Positions 1 through 6,693 of a stretch of 21,164 bases of DNA are shown here, piece by piece (position 1 is the first letter of the stretch; every line of letters starts with the position of its first letter). The DNA is from an uncultured Collinsella sp. (GTDB lineage: Bacteria > Actinomycetota > Coriobacteriia > Coriobacteriales > Coriobacteriaceae), in the NCBI GenBank assembly GCA_902496115.1, contig CABUZK010000031.1, positions 1-21,164 on the forward strand, written 5' to 3'. A program made the position numbers and the translations under genes. The notes beneath the pieces were generated by a model. It was not told the origin of the DNA, made no database searches, and saw only the letters and a list, made by a program, of their open reading frames with translations.

Positions 1-111
1 CACGCGGCGCAGGCAGGTAAGATTGAAGGGCCTGACGCCGGAGGAGTTCCGGAACCAGGCCCTTGCGGCGTAGTCGCTATTTATTCAGTCCAAGTTTCGG
101 GGCGCAGTTCA
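1..111 (+). mobile_element. Right end of an IS3-family insertion sequence
   Basis: The transposase tail is followed at 88-111 by a sequence which, read from the outside in, is TGAACTGCGCCCCGAAAC then TTGGAC. This resembles the terminal inverted repeats of IS150-like IS3-family elements (TGAACTGxxCCCCxAAAxTTGGAC). The outer boundary is therefore placed at about 111. The left end and the target duplication lie outside the window. Confidence 0.65.
2..73 (+). CDS. IS3-family transposase, C-terminal fragment
   Basis: Only the last 23 codons are inside the window, ending with TAG at 71-73. The readable tail is basic and contains RLKGLTPEEFRNQALAA, which resembles the extreme C-terminus of IS150/IS3-type OrfB transposases (typically ...LKGxSPxEYR...). 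It would be the integrase-type DDE subunit that moves the element. An IS-end-like sequence follows 15 bases after the stop, which supports the call. Whether the gene is intact cannot be judged, because it starts outside the window. Confidence 0.72.
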   Translation, partial: TRRRQVRLKGLTPEEFRNQALAA

Positions 112-117
112 CAGGCA

Positions 118-149
118 CCCTTGTGGTGGTTTCCCCTTGTGGTGGTTCC
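118..149. repeat. Two tandem copies of a 16-bp sequence
   Basis: CCCTTGTGGTGGTTTC (118-133) is followed directly by CCCTTGTGGTGGTTCC (134-149), with one difference. It lies just outside the IS3-type end and downstream of the small membrane protein gene. No function is evident. Confidence 0.8.
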
Positions 150-178
150 AAGTGTAAAGCCTTTGCAACCTGCGGTCG

Positions 179-373
179 TTAGACAAACAGCACGTGCGCG
201 AGCAGTGCGTACACGCACGCCGCGACAAGCACCGTCACCACGATCGAAATCACGCGGTCGGCCATGTCCATGTTGGCCCGATTCGTAAAGAACCGATCTT
301 CGGCAGCATCGGCGCGTACCTCACGCACCAGCTCGGTCGCAAGATCGCAACCGTCAAGCACCTTTGCATCCAT
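179..373 (-). CDS. Small single-pass membrane protein downstream of kup
   Basis: This 64-residue protein of unknown function has a charged, mostly acidic N-terminal half and a C-terminal hydrophobic run of about 22 residues (ISIVVTVLVAACVYALLAHV) that reads as one transmembrane helix at the very end. I chose the ATG at 373 because GGGAGGAAACC lies directly before it. An ATG ten codons upstream (403) has no comparable ribosome binding site. The gene follows kup on the same strand with a gap of about 70 bases and no terminator hairpin between, so co-transcription is likely. A role as a partner of the potassium transporter is only inferred from position. No family was recognised. Confidence 0.6.
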   Translation of the reverse strand: MDAKVLDGCDLATELVREVRADAAEDRFFTNRANMDMADRVISIVVTVLVAACVYALLAHVLFV

Positions 374-442
374 GGTTTCCTCCCAGGACTCAATCTCCGT
401 CATTACAAGCCCGCCCGTTCGCAGACAAACCTCGAGCGTCGA

Positions 443-2470
443 CTACGGCCGCTCGTTGGGAGCCAGGCGCTGCATCTTGTTCACGGCCTTGAACTTGGTG
501 AACAGCGGCACGTACTCAAAGCTCACGTTGGAGTTCTCCAGGCCGTACCAGCGTGCAGGCGTGCCGGCGGCGCGGCGGATGATGTACTTGAGCGTGATGG
601 CCGTACGCTCGCTGGGCTCCACATCGCTTTCGGGCGCCAGAAGCTTACGGATCAGGACGAACTTGAACGTGCCGATGTTACCCGGATCCTTGTAGACCGA
701 GTAGTCATGCGTCTGCGGCGGCAGCTCGCCGGTGGCAGCCAGGTCCTGAACAACCTGACGCAGGTAGGCATTGACGCGCTGGTTGATCTTGTAGCCCAGG
801 TAAAGATGCACGCGGAACACGTAGTCGGTGCCGAACGTCTCGACCGAATAGGCAAAGGTGTGCGGTTCGTCCATGGTCTCGACGTTCACAAACCACCAGG
901 CGTGGGCACGCTTGGGATGCTTGTCCAAGATCGAGTAGACGATATCGCGGTCGATGTAGTCGGTATGGGTGTCCTTGGTCAGGTACACGACGTTGTCGCT
1001 CATGCGCTCGTAACGGTCGTCGTCACGCAGGCGCTTGAGCTGCGGCAGGTAGCTGCGCAGCGGCAGCAGCGTAAACTGGCGCTGCTCGACCGCCGTGCCG
1101 TTGTACCAGCACACCATAATGCCCATGATGAGTGCAGCCATGAGGATGGTGAAGTAGCCGCCGTGGAAGAACTTGGTGAGCGAGCTCACGAAGAAGAAGC
1201 CTTCGAGCAAAAGGAAGAAGGCCGCGAAGATCCACGGAGCAACCTTGAGCTTGCGCTCCTCGTGCAGGTAGAAGAAGAGCAGCAGCGTGGTGCACATCAT
1301 AGTCAGCGTAATGGCAAGGCCGTAGGCGGCTTCCATATGCGCCGAGTTCTGGAACAGCAGCACCACGATGACGCAGCCCACGAGCATGACGTTGTTGACC
1401 ATGGGGATGTAGAGCTGGCCCTTGGTCTCGGCAGGGTAGAAGACCTGCATGTGCGGCATAAGGTCCAGACGGCTGGCCTCGGACACCAGCGAAAACGCGC
1501 CGGTGATGAGCGCCTGCGAGGCGATGATGGCCGCAACGGTGGAAAGGCCTACGGCAAACGGGCGCAGGCCCGGGGCGAGCATCTGGTAGAACGGGTTGAG
1601 GTCGGCAATGCCCATGAGCTCGGGGTTGGCAGCGTTGTTCATAAGCCAAGCGCCCTGGCCCATATAGGAAAGCAGCAGGCAGCACTTAACGAACGGCCAG
1701 GTGGCGTAGATGTTGCCGCGGCCGACGTGGCCCATGTCGGAGTAGAGCGCCTCGGCACCGGTGGTGGCGAGGAAGCAGCTGCCCAGAATCATGATACCCG
1801 CGTGGTTGTTGGGGCTCAGCAAAAAGGCGATGCCGCGCACCGGGTTGAGGCACAGCAGCACGGCGGGGTGCTGGAAGACAAAAAACAGACCCGTGCCGCC
1901 CAGGAACAGGAACCACAGCGTCATGATGGGGCCAAAGGCGTGACCGATCTTGGCCGTACCGATGCGTTGCACCAAAAAGAGCGCGATGATGATGGCGAGC
2001 GTAATGGCGACGACGCGGCCCTGGTCATCGCCCAGCACGGCATGGACCGCCGGGATGGTGCGCAGGCCCTCGATGGCCGTGGTAACGGTAACGGCCGGCG
2101 TCAGGATGCCGTCGGCGAGCAGCGCGGCGCCACCCAGCATGGCGGGGATGATAAGCCACTTGCCGCAGCGCTTGACCAGGCTGTACAGGGCAAAGATGCC
2201 GCCCTCACCATGGTTATCGGCGCGCAGCGAGATGAGCACGTACTTGATGGTGGTCAGCAGCGTGACCGTCCACACGACAAGGGAGAGCGCGCCGAGCACG
2301 AACTCCTCCGTCACGCTTCCGATGCCGCCGTTGCCGGCAACGAGCGCCTTGGTTACATACATAGGGCTGGTGCCGATATCGCCGTACACCACGCCCAGCG
2401 TGACGAGCATCGCCGAGATGCTCACAGGAATCGCAGCGTGCGAGGCTGCCTCCTTGGCCTTTTGTTCCAT
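443..2470 (-). CDS. kup: KUP/HAK/KT-family potassium uptake transporter
   Basis: A 675-residue inner-membrane protein that imports K+ together with protons. The family signature GVVYGDIGTSP is at residues 26-36 and is followed by about twelve hydrophobic segments up to roughly residue 430. A soluble cytoplasmic C-terminal domain of about 200 residues ends at LAPNERP. Length and architecture match full-size bacterial Kup. The ATG at 2470 is preferred over a TTG six codons earlier, because that TTG lies within the GGGAGGAAACC ribosome binding site. A TATAAT box at 2506-2511 gives a short leader. I saw no c-di-AMP riboswitch-like sequence in the 155-base upstream gap. The small membrane protein gene follows in the same direction. 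Confidence 0.95.
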   Translation of the reverse strand: MEQKAKEAASHAAIPVSISAMLVTLGVVYGDIGTSPMYVTKALVAGNGGIGSVTEEFVLGALSLVVWTVTLLTTIKYVLISLRADNHGEGGIFALYSLVKRCGKWLIIPAMLGGAALLADGILTPAVTVTTAIEGLRTIPAVHAVLGDDQGRVVAITLAIIIALFLVQRIGTAKIGHAFGPIMTLWFLFLGGTGLFFVFQHPAVLLCLNPVRGIAFLLSPNNHAGIMILGSCFLATTGAEALYSDMGHVGRGNIYATWPFVKCCLLLSYMGQGAWLMNNAANPELMGIADLNPFYQMLAPGLRPFAVGLSTVAAIIASQALITGAFSLVSEASRLDLMPHMQVFYPAETKGQLYIPMVNNVMLVGCVIVVLLFQNSAHMEAAYGLAITLTMMCTTLLLFFYLHEERKLKVAPWIFAAFFLLLEGFFFVSSLTKFFHGGYFTILMAALIMGIMVCWYNGTAVEQRQFTLLPLRSYLPQLKRLRDDDRYERMSDNVVYLTKDTHTDYIDRDIVYSILDKHPKRAHAWWFVNVETMDEPHTFAYSVETFGTDYVFRVHLYLGYKINQRVNAYLRQVVQDLAATGELPPQTHDYSVYKDPGNIGTFKFVLIRKLLAPESDVEPSERTAITLKYIIRRAAGTPARWYGLENSNVSFEYVPLFTKFKAVNKMQRLAPNERP

Positions 2471-2505
2471 AAGCCGGTTTCCTCCCAACTTTAATGTTCG
2501 AAGGG

Positions 2506-2511
2506 ATTATA
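2506..2511 (-). promoter_or_regulatory. Probable -10 box of the kup promoter
   Basis: A perfect TATAAT on the minus strand lies about 35 bases before the kup start codon. The -35 region is poor (ATTAAA at 16 bases spacing), so the promoter is supported mainly by the -10 box. Confidence 0.55.
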
Positions 2512-2592
2512 GGCAATCGGCCCATGTTTTAATGCACTGTTTTCCCAGCTAGATAAAGTTTTATACAGTCTTTAGGCTACCGCGGCGATATG

Positions 2593-2627
2593 GAATGTGA
2601 CAAAGGGACTGTCCCCTTGTCACATTC
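2593..2627. repeat. 35-bp near-perfect palindrome between the nitroreductase gene and kup
   Basis: The left half GAATGTGACAAAGGGAC and the right half GTCCCCTTGTCACATTC pair around a central T with one A-C mismatch. It begins one base beyond the nitroreductase stop codon and lies upstream of the kup promoter. No T-run follows on the minus strand, so it is not a standard intrinsic terminator, although so strong a hairpin could still stop transcription or protect a 3' end. From memory, GTGACAAAGGGAC-type palindromes recur in Collinsella intergenic DNA. That recurrence is not shown by this window. Confidence 0.85.
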
Positions 2628-2628
2628 G

Positions 2629-3501
2629 TCATTTTCCAAGCCAGTTTTTGAACCACCACTCCATGGAGCGGCTCATCTCGGCCATAAAGGGACTCGTGTG
2701 CTTGCGGGTATAGATGTCCACGACGCGCTCCCCCACCTCGCGGGCATGCGGACGGAACATCGCGTCCATCTCGGCCACCTGCGCATCCATAGTCGCGGCA
2801 TCCGCACGGCAGTATCGCTCCTCGTGCACCAGGTTCACCACGGGATGCGCAATGGCCGGACGCTCCTTACGGGGCGTGCCGATGATGAGCATCGACAGCG
2901 GCATGGTATAGGGCGGCAGATCGAGCAGCTCGGCAACTTCCTCGGCATTCTCGACGATATCACCGATGTAGCAGCTTCCCAGCCCCAGGGCCTCGGCGGC
3001 AACCACGGCGTTTTGCGCGGCGATCACGGCGTCTTGGGCCGCGATGGCAAAGTCGCCCAAACCCGGCGCGCGGCGGGGTGCCTTGCCCGTGCGCTCGACA
3101 AACTCGGGCTCAAAGCAGCCCACGTGCTCAAACAGATCGATCCACTTGGCATAATCGACCACAAATATTAGTGCCCAGGGCGCCTTGGCAATCATGGGCT
3201 GGTGGTCGCACAGGTCGGCCAGACGGTCGAGCGTAGCCTGCTCGCGGATGCTCACGATGGAATACATCATCATGGCGCCCGCCGACGGCGCGCGACTCGC
3301 CGCATGCAGAATCGCCGCCCGCTGCTCGTCGGTCACCGCCACGGGACGGTCGTCGTCATCACGCGCGAAGGCGCGCGTGGAGGAACGGTGCTCCAACGTG
3401 TCCAGCACCGCATTGCCCGTAGTCCCGACCGGATAACCGTTCGCATCCACGCCCGCAGCTCCGCCGCCGCCCATGTCCGCCTTGCAAACCTGCTCGCCCA
3501 T
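2629..3501 (-). CDS. NfsA-like nitroreductase family protein
   Basis: A 290-residue FMN-dependent oxidoreductase of the nitroreductase superfamily; such enzymes reduce nitro compounds, quinones or flavins with NAD(P)H. Family marks are HRSSTRAF (residues 38-45), where the conserved Arg/Ser contact FMN phosphate, APSAGAMMMYSI (71-82), AKAPWALIFVVD, an alanine-rich helix before GLGSCYIGDI, and LIIGTP near residue 215. The residues after about 240 form a longer C-terminal tail than minimal family members have. The start at 3501 has GAGGATAGAGCT before it. The substrate cannot be read from sequence. The gene is divergent from the phosphoglycerol transferase gene and probably transcribed alone. 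Confidence 0.85.
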   Translation of the reverse strand: MGEQVCKADMGGGGAAGVDANGYPVGTTGNAVLDTLEHRSSTRAFARDDDDRPVAVTDEQRAAILHAASRAPSAGAMMMYSIVSIREQATLDRLADLCDHQPMIAKAPWALIFVVDYAKWIDLFEHVGCFEPEFVERTGKAPRRAPGLGDFAIAAQDAVIAAQNAVVAAEALGLGSCYIGDIVENAEEVAELLDLPPYTMPLSMLIIGTPRKERPAIAHPVVNLVHEERYCRADAATMDAQVAEMDAMFRPHAREVGERVVDIYTRKHTSPFMAEMSRSMEWWFKNWLGK

Positions 3502-3714
3502 AGCTCTATCCTCGCCAATTCTTTAAGAAGCCTTTACGTTTCCGTGTAATTCCCGTCCATTATCGCGCAGGCCGCCGCTACATTGCGCCACACCGCCGCA
3601 CATGCGCGTTAATATGGCTGGTTGTTGTGCGCAGCCCGCAAATGCAGCGCATATTTAGGTAACAATCGGGTAAACCCCCGCTTTCGTAGGTTTTAGTTTG
3701 TGAGGAGTCTCAGC

Positions 3715-6015
3715 ATGTTCGCTGCCGCCATCTCGCTCGTCGGTCTTGCGGCGACCGTCTACCTTGTCTCGCGCGAAGCCAAGGCCATTCGCGCTCAGTC
3801 GGGCACCGTTGCCAAGGGCGCCTTCGCCTGGAGCGTCGCCTTTGGCCTGTTCCAGCTCTTTTTGACCGTCTGGGGCGCTATTGGCCTCGTCGCGCAAAAC
3901 GAGCCGCTCGCCTTTGTGATGCTCATCCTGACCAACGCCATCCTCACCGGCTGCGCTTGGGCCAGCATCGCCCGCGACCGCATCGCCCCGCGCGTCTTTG
4001 CGTTCGCCGGGCCCGACGCCCCCGCCCCCACCGGCAAGCTCGCCCGCCTGCGCGGCGCCTTTGTGGGCAAACCGCTCGTCGCCGCCGTCCTGTGTCTGCT
4101 GCTCGCCGGCGTTTTTGCGCTGCTGGGCATGGAGGTTTCGTCCAACCACGACTTTACCTGGGTCTACCCCCTATGCATCCTGCTCGAGTGGGCCATCATC
4201 ACCACGCTCATGGTCGGCCTGTTCTTCCTGTTCCAGCGCCACGGCGCAGCTCCCGCGATCCTGGCCTTTGCCCTCTTTGTCCTGGGCATTGCCGAGTTCT
4301 TCGTCATCACGTTTAAATCCATGCCCATCCAGCCGGGCGACCTTTCGGCCATCTCCACCGCCGCCGCGGTCGCCGGCACCGGCTACACCTTCTCGATCTC
4401 ACTGTTCTGCGTGCTGTCCATGGGCTTTACCGCCATCGCCATGCTGCTATGCGAGTACGCCGGCCTGGTGGCACCGCACCGTCAGAAGGGTGCCGCCAAC
4501 GCCAAGCGTATGCTGCTCACCAACCTGCTCGTGGCGGTGCTGTGCCTGGGCGGCGTGACCGCACACGTCACGCTCATCGACTACTACAACACCCTCGGCA
4601 TCACCGTCTACACCTGGCGCCCGCTCGAGAGCTACTGGCGCGAGGGCTACCTGCCCGCTTTCATTAGCGCAGCGCAGTCCATCAAGCCGCCCAAACCCGC
4701 CGACTACTCCGTCGACGATGCCAAGGCCACGCTCAAAAAGTACGCCAAGGCCTACGACAAGTCCGACGCGGCCAAGAGCGACGAGCGCGCCGCCGCAAAG
4801 GAGCAGTTCGACAGCGAGAAGCCCACGGTCATCGCCATCATGAACGAGACCTTCTCGGATCTGTCGATCTACCAGAACATGCGCGCCGGCTACGAGGGCC
4901 CGCAGTACTTTAAGAACCTGTCCAACTGCCTCAGCCGCGGCAAGCTCTACGTGAGCGCCTACGGCGGCGGCACCGCCAATACCGAGTTTGAGTTTATGAC
5001 CGGCAACTCCATGGCCAACCTGGGCTCGGGCGTGTACCCCTACACCATCTACAACATGGAAACGACCGGGAACCTGGCAGAGCAGTTCAAGTCGCTCGGA
5101 TATTCCACCACGGCCATGCACCCCAACCACGCCACCAACTGGAACCGCGAGAACGTGTACAAGGACTTTGGCTTTGACCGGTTCCTGTCCATCAACGACT
5201 TCCAGGGAGCCGACACCCTGCGCGGTATGGTGACCGACCAGGCGACCTACGACAAGATTCTTGAGCTGCTCGACCAGAACGCCGATCCGCAGTTTATCTT
5301 CGACGTGACCATGCAGAACCACTCGGGCTACGACACGGGCCTGCTGCCGGTCGACAAGCAGATGCACCTGAACATCGACACGACCGATCTGGACGCCAAG
5401 ACCGTCGAGGACGGCACGCTCTCCGATGTCGACGAGTACGTCTCGTGCATCGAGCAGTCCGACCAGGCGCTGCGCTACTTCCTTAACGCCTTGAGCAAGC
5501 TCGACCGCAAGGTGGTCGTGGTGTTCTGGGGCGATCACCAGCCGTTCTTCCCGTCCAAGTTCAACGACAAGTGGTTTACCGGTGAGGACGACGCCACGCA
5601 TCAGGAGCGTCTGTGGCAGACCGACTACATCATCTGGGCCAACTACGACGTTGCCGGCTGCGACCAGACGAGCGAGGTCGACGACCTGTCCACCAACTAC
5701 CTGTCTACCCAGCTCATGCAGTTGATCGGCGCACCGCTTTCCGACTACCAGAAAGCGCACATGACGCTTCGCGAGTCGCTGCCCGCCATCAACTCCGTGG
5801 GCTACGAGGACGCCAGCCTGCGCTGGGCACTCTCCTCCAACGTCACCGGTGACGACGCCGCTGCCGCTGCCGCCACTAAGGCACGCGAGGATTACGCCAA
5901 GATGCAGTACTACGAGATGTTCCGCGACGGCAAGAACGTGTACACCGAGCACTTCCAGACCGAGGCCAACGAGACCGACCCCAACCTGGCGCCGGGCACG
6001 ACCAAGATCAAGTAG
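3715..6015 (+). CDS. LTA synthase/MdoB-type membrane phosphoglycerol transferase
   Basis: A 766-residue membrane enzyme with about eight N-terminal hydrophobic segments (to roughly residue 285) and an extracellular sulfatase-fold domain from about residue 370. Metal and catalytic motifs are in the expected order: MNETFSD (acidic metal ligand), GGGTANTEFEF near 416 (nucleophilic Thr), MHPNHATNWNREN, MQNHSGYDTG near 533 (His ligand) and VVFWGDHQPFF near 604 (Asp-His pair). SMPIQPGDL between membrane segments is also typical of this group. Such proteins transfer glycerol phosphate from lipid donors to a polymer or glycan. Whether the product here is a lipoteichoic acid or another decorated polymer is open. 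The ATG at 3715 has GAGGAG seven bases upstream; an in-frame GTG at 3700 overlaps that site. Confidence 0.9.
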   Translation: MFAAAISLVGLAATVYLVSREAKAIRAQSGTVAKGAFAWSVAFGLFQLFLTVWGAIGLVAQNEPLAFVMLILTNAILTGCAWASIARDRIAPRVFAFAGPDAPAPTGKLARLRGAFVGKPLVAAVLCLLLAGVFALLGMEVSSNHDFTWVYPLCILLEWAIITTLMVGLFFLFQRHGAAPAILAFALFVLGIAEFFVITFKSMPIQPGDLSAISTAAAVAGTGYTFSISLFCVLSMGFTAIAMLLCEYAGLVAPHRQKGAANAKRMLLTNLLVAVLCLGGVTAHVTLIDYYNTLGITVYTWRPLESYWREGYLPAFISAAQSIKPPKPADYSVDDAKATLKKYAKAYDKSDAAKSDERAAAKEQFDSEKPTVIAIMNETFSDLSIYQNMRAGYEGPQYFKNLSNCLSRGKLYVSAYGGGTANTEFEFMTGNSMANLGSGVYPYTIYNMETTGNLAEQFKSLGYSTTAMHPNHATNWNRENVYKDFGFDRFLSINDFQGADTLRGMVTDQATYDKILELLDQNADPQFIFDVTMQNHSGYDTGLLPVDKQMHLNIDTTDLDAKTVEDGTLSDVDEYVSCIEQSDQALRYFLNALSKLDRKVVVVFWGDHQPFFPSKFNDKWFTGEDDATHQERLWQTDYIIWANYDVAGCDQTSEVDDLSTNYLSTQLMQLIGAPLSDYQKAHMTLRESLPAINSVGYEDASLRWALSSNVTGDDAAAAAATKAREDYAKMQYYEMFRDGKNVYTEHFQTEANETDPNLAPGTTKIK

Positions 6016-6034
6016 CGGGCCTGTATCCCGGTTC

Positions 6035-6165
6035 GTCTGCCCGGCCGGCGCGGAATGTAAGATTCCCTGCTCGGGCAGTCCTGCTCGCACGGAGAGCACA
6101 TTAAGTGCTCTCCGGCTCGTGCGGAACTCGCGATGAACCTTACATTCCGCGCCGGCCGGGCAGAC
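6035..6165 (-). repeat. Structured element A: long hairpin with conserved core
   Basis: Two perfectly complementary 27-base arms (6035-6061 and 6139-6165) enclose a 77-base core. On the minus strand the core begins GTTCATCGCGAG, carries an inner 9-bp hairpin (6091-6113: GGAGAGCAC, loop TTAAT, GTGCTCTCC) and ends GAGCAGGGAAT. The core aligns without gaps to that of element B at 12896-13024, while the stems differ. It begins 19 bases after the phosphoglycerol transferase stop, and the matching core orientation is antisense to that gene. It could be a structured RNA, a 3'-end element or a miniature mobile repeat. No open frame of interest lies within it. Confidence 0.85.
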
Positions 6166-6220
6166 GCCTCGGTGTTGAAGCGCGGCTTGTCTTGGGTGTA
6201 TCGCCGAACATATATAAGTT

Positions 6221-6250
6221 GAAGGCCACGTTATGTGGCCTTCTTTGTTT
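6221..6250 (+). terminator. Rho-independent terminator after the phosphoglycerol transferase gene
   Basis: GAAGGCCAC, loop GTTAT and GTGGCCTTC (6221-6243) form a 9-bp hairpin followed by TTTGTTT. It is placed to end transcripts from the 3715-6015 gene after element A. The nine-base stem is identical to the inner hairpin of element B. Confidence 0.8.
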
Positions 6251-6252
6251 GC

Positions 6253-6605
6253 GGAAAGTGTGTCCCGGAATTCTTGTCTGGAATGGGATGCAGTTTCCGC
6301 TTGGGACCCGATTTGGAAAGTGTGTCCCACTATTCAGCTGGATTCCGGGATGTATTTTCCGGTTGAGGCTCATTGGGAAAGTGCGTCCCACTTTGGGGGC
6401 TGATTCTGGGACGTGGTTTCCGGTTGGCTCTCATTGGGAAAGTTCATCCCATTTCTCGGCCTAATTATGGGACGCAGTTTCCCGTTGAGGACCCTTTGGG
6501 AAAGTGCGTCCCGGTCTGGGCGCTCAAACTGGGATGGATTTTCCGGATGAGGGCTTGACGGAAAATGTGTCCCGTTCCGGGCGCTAATTGTGGGATGCAG
6601 TTTCC
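6253..6605 (+). repeat. Palindrome array 1: six phased 46-nt units
   Basis: Units begin at 6253, 6315, 6376, 6437, 6499 and 6560. Each is a left half like GGAAAGTGYGTCCC, a 17-nt variable centre, then a right half like TGGGAYGCAGTTTCC; units are separated by 15-16 nt resembling GGTTGAGGCTCATTG. Left and right halves are inverted repeats of one another, so hairpins can form either within a unit or across the spacer. The period is 61-62 bases. Sequences are diverged but lengths are almost constant. The array lies between the two flanking terminators and contains no gene. Confidence 0.9.
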
Positions 6606-6629
6606 GCTTGCGGAGTCTCCACTCAACAG

Positions 6630-6667
6630 AAAACCCGGGTGGCCTGTTTTTTGGCTACCCGGGTTTT
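6630..6667 (-). terminator. Strong hairpin terminator of the surface-protein gene
   Basis: AAAACCCGGGTGGCC (6630-6644) and GGCTACCCGGGTTTT (6653-6667) form a 15-bp stem with one imperfect pair and an 8-base loop. It is 26 bases beyond the surface-protein stop codon. On the minus strand the stem ends in TTTTCTGTT, compatible with intrinsic termination. The A/T runs on both sides would let it work in both directions. Confidence 0.8.
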
Positions 6668-6693
6668 GGGTTGTCGATATGTTCGACTGGCTA

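Noticed and set aside
194..2494. A 766-codon open frame on the plus strand opposite kup
   Set aside because: Its product is rich in His, Arg, Glu and Val without domains. It is the mirror of the kup coding sequence in high-GC DNA, while kup has family motifs, a ribosome binding site and a promoter.
3610..3615. TAATAT as -10 box of the phosphoglycerol transferase gene
   Set aside because: No -35 box is found at a suitable distance, and other weak candidates exist in the 213-base divergent gap; the promoter is left unassigned.
4447..6330. A 627-codon open frame on the minus strand opposite the phosphoglycerol transferase gene
   Set aside because: It has low-complexity Val/Gly/Leu composition and no motifs, and it runs through element A. 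It is an antisense artefact.
6253..6605. A CRISPR array, suggested by regular 61-62 base periodicity
   Set aside because: Neither the repeats nor the spacers are of CRISPR type: repeat copies differ from each other, the variable centres resemble each other, and no cas gene is present.
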